DNA of 64,000 nt, taken from contig JBGSNA010000367.1 in NCBI GenBank assembly GCA_041739875.1, positions 33,730-97,729 of the forward strand, written 5' to 3'. The translations under genes and the position numbers were made by a program. Positions 62,566 through 64,000 of the stretch are shown here, piece by piece; position 1 is the stretch's first letter, and the number at the start of each line of letters is the position of its first letter. The stretch is from JBBSJZ01 sp041739875 (GTDB taxonomy: Bacteria > Planctomycetota > Planctomycetia > Pirellulales > Pirellulaceae). The notes beneath the pieces are model-generated. The model worked only from the letters and a program-made list of their open reading frames with translations. It was not told the DNA's origin and did not search any database.

Positions 62566-63186
62566 ATGACGGACGTTTTAAAAGTCGAGCTTCGAGATGA
62601 GCTCGGATCACTTGCAACCCGACGGTTGCGCCGCAGCGGCAAAGTGCCTGCGGTTTTGTATGGACACGGCGAAGAAAACAAACACTTGGCGATTTCGTCA
62701 GGCGATGTCACGACGCTTTTGCGCCACCACAGCCGAACAGTTTCTTTAGCCGGCGCAGTGACGGACACTGCCCTGGTAAGCAACTTGCAGTTCGATGCAT
62801 TTGGCATGGAAGTGCTTCACATGGATTTGATCCGTGTGAACTTGGCAGAAAAAGTCGAAGTGACGGTACCTATCCATCGCCAAGGCGACGCTCCAGGCGT
62901 TTTCAATGGCGGGATGTACCTCGAAAACCTCCACGAAGTTGAGATCCGCTGCTCAGCAGGTGCGATTCCCGAATTTGTCGTGCTGAAAGTAACTGACTTG
63001 CAACTCGGTGGCCATAAATTGGCTTCCGATTTAACGCTTCCAGAAGGCGTCGAACTGGTTACACCAGCGGACGTTGTGGTTGCCCACGTCGAGAAACCTA
63101 AGGCAGCCAACGAAGACGTGACTCTAGCCACCGGTGCTGAGCCAGCCGTCATCGCTAAGGGCGCTGAGAAGAAAGCTGAAGCCTAA
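62566..63186 (+). CDS. rplY: 50S ribosomal protein L25 (CTC/TL5 type)
   Basis: 206 residues, the long form with the extra C-terminal beta domain. 5S-rRNA-binding N-terminus: VELRDELGSLATRRLRRSGKVPAVLYG. Then NLQFDAFGMEVLHMDLIRV, and an A/E/K-rich tail. Start ATG 62566. First gene of the usual rplY-pth-rpsF order. Confidence 0.95.
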   Translation: MTDVLKVELRDELGSLATRRLRRSGKVPAVLYGHGEENKHLAISSGDVTTLLRHHSRTVSLAGAVTDTALVSNLQFDAFGMEVLHMDLIRVNLAEKVEVTVPIHRQGDAPGVFNGGMYLENLHEVEIRCSAGAIPEFVVLKVTDLQLGGHKLASDLTLPEGVELVTPADVVVAHVEKPKAANEDVTLATGAEPAVIAKGAEKKAEA

Positions 63187-63227
63187 CCGCCTCGGCGAGT
63201 GTCGGGTGTTCACAACGACAAACGACC

Positions 63228-63794
63228 ATGAAGTTAATTGTAGGGCTGGGTAACCCTGGCCGAAAATACGAACAAACGCGTCACAACGTCGGCTTTGTCG
63301 TCGCGACAAAAGCTGCGAAGCTTGTTTCGGCAAGCGTTGGGAAAAGCCAGTTCGAGTCAGAAACCGCAGAAGGATTCGCAGGAACAGAAAAGATTTTGTT
63401 CCTGTGGCCCCAGACGTTTATGAATGCAAGCGGACGAAGTGTTCGCAAAGCATTGGATTTTTACAAGCTCGTTCCAGACGACTTGTTAGTGATTTGCGAT
63501 GATTTGAATTTGCCATCGTCCCGGCTTCGGATTCGACCCTCTGGGTCAGCCGGAGGCCAAAAAGGGTTGGCGGATATCATAAACGTGCTTGGCACTGACA
63601 TATTTGCGAGGCTTCGAGTAGGAATTGACCGACCGCCAGCCGGTCGGGAAGTGGTCGACTATGTCCTCGGCAAATTGTCCGGTGACGAGGCGATCGATTT
63701 AGACAATGCGACTTCGCGGGCAGCCCAAGCGTCAATCGACTGGGTTCGCGAGGGCACGCTACAAGTGATGAATCAATACAACGCGGCGACCTGA
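63228..63794 (+). CDS. pth: Peptidyl-tRNA hydrolase
   Basis: 188 residues. MKLIVGLGNPGRKYEQTRHNVGF at the start carries the catalytic His; FMNASGRSV and VICDDLNLP carry the active-site Asn and Asp; GGQKGLADI follows. Releases peptides from stalled tRNAs. 41 bases after rplY. Confidence 0.96.
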   Translation: MKLIVGLGNPGRKYEQTRHNVGFVVATKAAKLVSASVGKSQFESETAEGFAGTEKILFLWPQTFMNASGRSVRKALDFYKLVPDDLLVICDDLNLPSSRLRIRPSGSAGGQKGLADIINVLGTDIFARLRVGIDRPPAGREVVDYVLGKLSGDEAIDLDNATSRAAQASIDWVREGTLQVMNQYNAAT

Positions 63795-63918
63795 GCTAGT
63801 TCAAGTTAACGTCAATCAATGCAAGTCGCAGAGTTTGACGAAGACCACTCGCGAAGCAGCGTTAAATTTTGCAGAATATACGTTCAACGATTGATCCGAC
63901 GGAGATAAGCGAAAGACC

Positions 63919-64000
63919 GTGGCCACGAACACTTACGAAACGCTGTTCATTCTCGACAGCAATCATTACGCGCGAGACCCAGGCGGCGTGAGCAGCCAAA
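63919..64000 (+). CDS. rpsF: 30S ribosomal protein S6 (C-terminus beyond window)
   Basis: GTG start at 63919 with GGAGATAAG at 63901-63909. The 27 visible residues (ATNTYETLFILDSNHYA, then RDPGGVSSQ) match the S6 N-terminus. Position after rplY and pth fits. Cut by the window end. Confidence 0.88.
   Translation, partial: MATNTYETLFILDSNHYARDPGGVSSQ

Overview
The window looks like chromosomal DNA of a planctomycete, most likely a Rhodopirellula/Pirellulaceae-type organism. The grounds are a DUF1559 pseudopilin-like protein, a giant SdrD-B-repeat exoprotein with a degenerate LEPR-XLL-type leader, several multiheme cytochromes c, a PcfJ-like protein, a long MotA/TolQ/ExbB protein with a signal peptide, a kinase-AAA-TPR giant and Gram-negative-type flagellar L- and P-ring genes. 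No tRNA, rRNA, CRISPR array, prophage or intact insertion sequence was recognised.

Layout. (1) 1-12168 holds a divergent electron-transfer locus. Two multiheme cytochrome c genes read leftward. Five tightly packed genes read rightward: a b-type-cytochrome-like membrane protein, a decaheme cytochrome c, a pentaheme cytochrome c, a NuoE-NuoF fusion, and an 845-residue fusion of a NuoG-like 2Fe-2S head, ferredoxin clusters, two cyclic-nucleotide-binding domains and a DmsB/NrfC-like four-cluster ferredoxin. My reading is an NADH-linked, possibly cNMP-gated, redox route to periplasmic multiheme cytochromes. (2) 12381-14119 holds an exported protein of unknown function and rdgB. (3) 14132-20760 (minus) holds a WD40 protein and the 1839-residue SdrD-repeat protein. 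(4) 21066-26910 is a flagellar rod/ring operon, flgF-flgG-flgA-flgH-flgI-flgJ(rod-binding part)-flgN-like. (5) 27061-32344 is a TetR-controlled RND efflux operon with two tandem operator palindromes. (6) 32365-39405 holds DinB, then TPR protein-ExbB-ExbD-toroid protein, then queG. (7) 39534-41482 holds a 64-codon ORF ending in Gly-Glu, coupled by an ATGA overlap to a PafA/Dop (Pup ligase/depupylase) homologue that carries an inserted membrane segment. (8) 41483-42234 is a decayed stretch with a probable pseudogene and an 18-bp tandem repeat. (9) 42235-53712 is mixed metabolism: an LDH/MDH-like dehydrogenase, an M50-like membrane protease, PcfJ-like, a D-threonine-aldolase-like PLP enzyme, SSS symporter plus small subunit plus M19 dipeptidase, type II NADH dehydrogenase, an APH/EcKinase-like kinase and a DUF1559 protein. 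(10) 53721-64000 holds a PknK-like kinase, a Gfo/Idh/MocA oxidoreductase, mfd, and the housekeeping run rplY-pth-rpsF (rpsF cut by the window end).

The two parts most worth following up are the NADH/multiheme-cytochrome locus and the membrane-inserted PafA/Dop homologue with its overlapping small ORF. Function calls come from motifs read by eye; no database search was run.
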